Below, one piece after another: positions 63,801 through 64,000 of a DNA stretch of 64,000 nucleotides. The stretch is from Kappaphycus alvarezii (lineage: Eukaryota; Rhodophyta; Florideophyceae; Gigartinales; Solieriaceae): contig NADL03000512.1 in the NCBI GenBank assembly GCA_002205965.3, positions 1,116,001 through 1,180,000 of the forward strand. Reading direction: 5' to 3'. Positions within the stretch are counted from its first letter, which is position 1. Every line of letters starts with the position of its first letter. A program made the translations under genes and the position numbers. Under the pieces are notes generated by a model, which was not told where the DNA came from, ran no database searches, and saw only the letters and a list, made by a program, of their open reading frames with translations.

Positions 63801-64000
63801 ATGACCCTAGCAGAATCCCTGCGGCAATCCGTACGTCAGAATCGCTTTCATTGGTAATTAGTTGGATGAGCTCAGAGAGTAGAGATGAATGGAGCACATA
63901 AGGCTTTGTCGCTTGTCCAGTGTTCTGTACATAGGCTGTGAGTGCCCTGATCGCAGCCTTCTTGTACGTAGGCTCTGCTGAAGGGGCCTCAAGCACAGAC
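57899..64000 (-). CDS. TOR: TOR kinase, central and C-terminal part
   Basis: This is the rest of the TOR kinase. HEAT-type repeats run from 64000 to about 62093. The FAT region (about 62050-59870) includes [25 protein letters not shown] and [13 protein letters not shown] lies at about 59747-59470 ([20 protein letters not shown]). The kinase domain (59279-58380) carries [13 protein letters not shown], the catalytic loop GLGDRHPSN (58753-58727) and HIDFGDCFE (58693-58667). FATC ends in [12 protein letters not shown] with the stop at 57899; most TORs have Pro for that Ala. Catalytic Asp, Asn and the DFG Asp are intact. Frame changes lie near 63365, 62085, 61810, 61550, 61365, 60600, 60090, 59950, 59510, 59290, 58893, 58778, 58360 and 58210. 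There is also an in-frame TAA at 60396-60394. Each break is crossed by good TOR homology, so I infer sequence errors in a functional gene; a young pseudogene is the alternative. Confidence 0.95.
63619..64000. repeat. Right copy of terminal direct repeat
   Basis: This matches 1-381 apart from one extra C, and it keeps the TOR frame open ([20 protein letters not shown]) where the left copy runs into a stop. Joining the two copies makes TOR continuous from 3061 down through the junction to 57899. Confidence 0.98.

Noticed and set aside
1-64000. Plasmid, organellar or viral circle
   Set aside because: The ends overlap, but the content is a nuclear kinase gene plus nuclear-type transposons; no replication, capsid or organellar genes are present.

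Overview
This is eukaryotic nuclear-type DNA. The anchor is a target-of-rapamycin (TOR) kinase gene on the minus strand, split across the two window edges. Its HEAT, FAT, FRB, kinase and FATC regions read with no convincing spliceosomal intron, so the genome looks intron-poor. Several kinase stretches read more like plant than fungal TOR, for example [15 protein letters not shown] and YRDAR. With the intron poverty and the transposon load, a red alga is a reasonable but unproven guess; nothing here fixes the species.

Layout: 1-3061 is the 5' part of TOR (minus). 3.9-6.5 kb is a two-gene PIF/Harbinger-type DNA transposon whose Myb-like gene is split by a 440-bp TA-flanked MITE. 6.9-8.1 kb is an unidentified Pro-rich to Ala-rich reading. 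8.4-11.3 kb is a second, plant-type Harbinger-like pair with a LINE fragment between its genes. 12.2-13.9 kb is coding-like but unidentified. 15.6-19.4 kb is a Ty3/Gypsy-like relic. 19.5-30.6, 34.1-40.6 and 46.9-51.0 kb are AT-rich and hold nothing I recognise. 30.6-34.1 kb is a piggyBac-type transposase with a YqaJ-type nuclease domain lodged inside its catalytic core. 40.6-46.9 kb is a Ty1/Copia-like element with both LTRs. 51.7-52.7 kb is a host gene resembling Mn-dependent ADP-ribose/CDP-alcohol diphosphatase. 52.7-57.0 kb holds two head-to-head copies of one LINE. 57.9-64.0 kb is the 3' part of TOR (minus).

The window's two ends are the same sequence: 1-381 equals 63619-64000 in the same orientation, apart from one missing base. 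Joining the ends gives one complete TOR gene of about 8.8 kb on a 63,618-bp circle or tandem unit. The extra base in the right copy keeps TOR in frame and its absence in the left copy breaks it. This suggests that the roughly twenty frame breaks in TOR are mostly consensus errors, and it warns that frame breaks elsewhere in the window may not be real.

The only host genes I can name are TOR and the ADP-ribose/CDP-alcohol diphosphatase-like gene; nearly everything else recognisable is mobile DNA.
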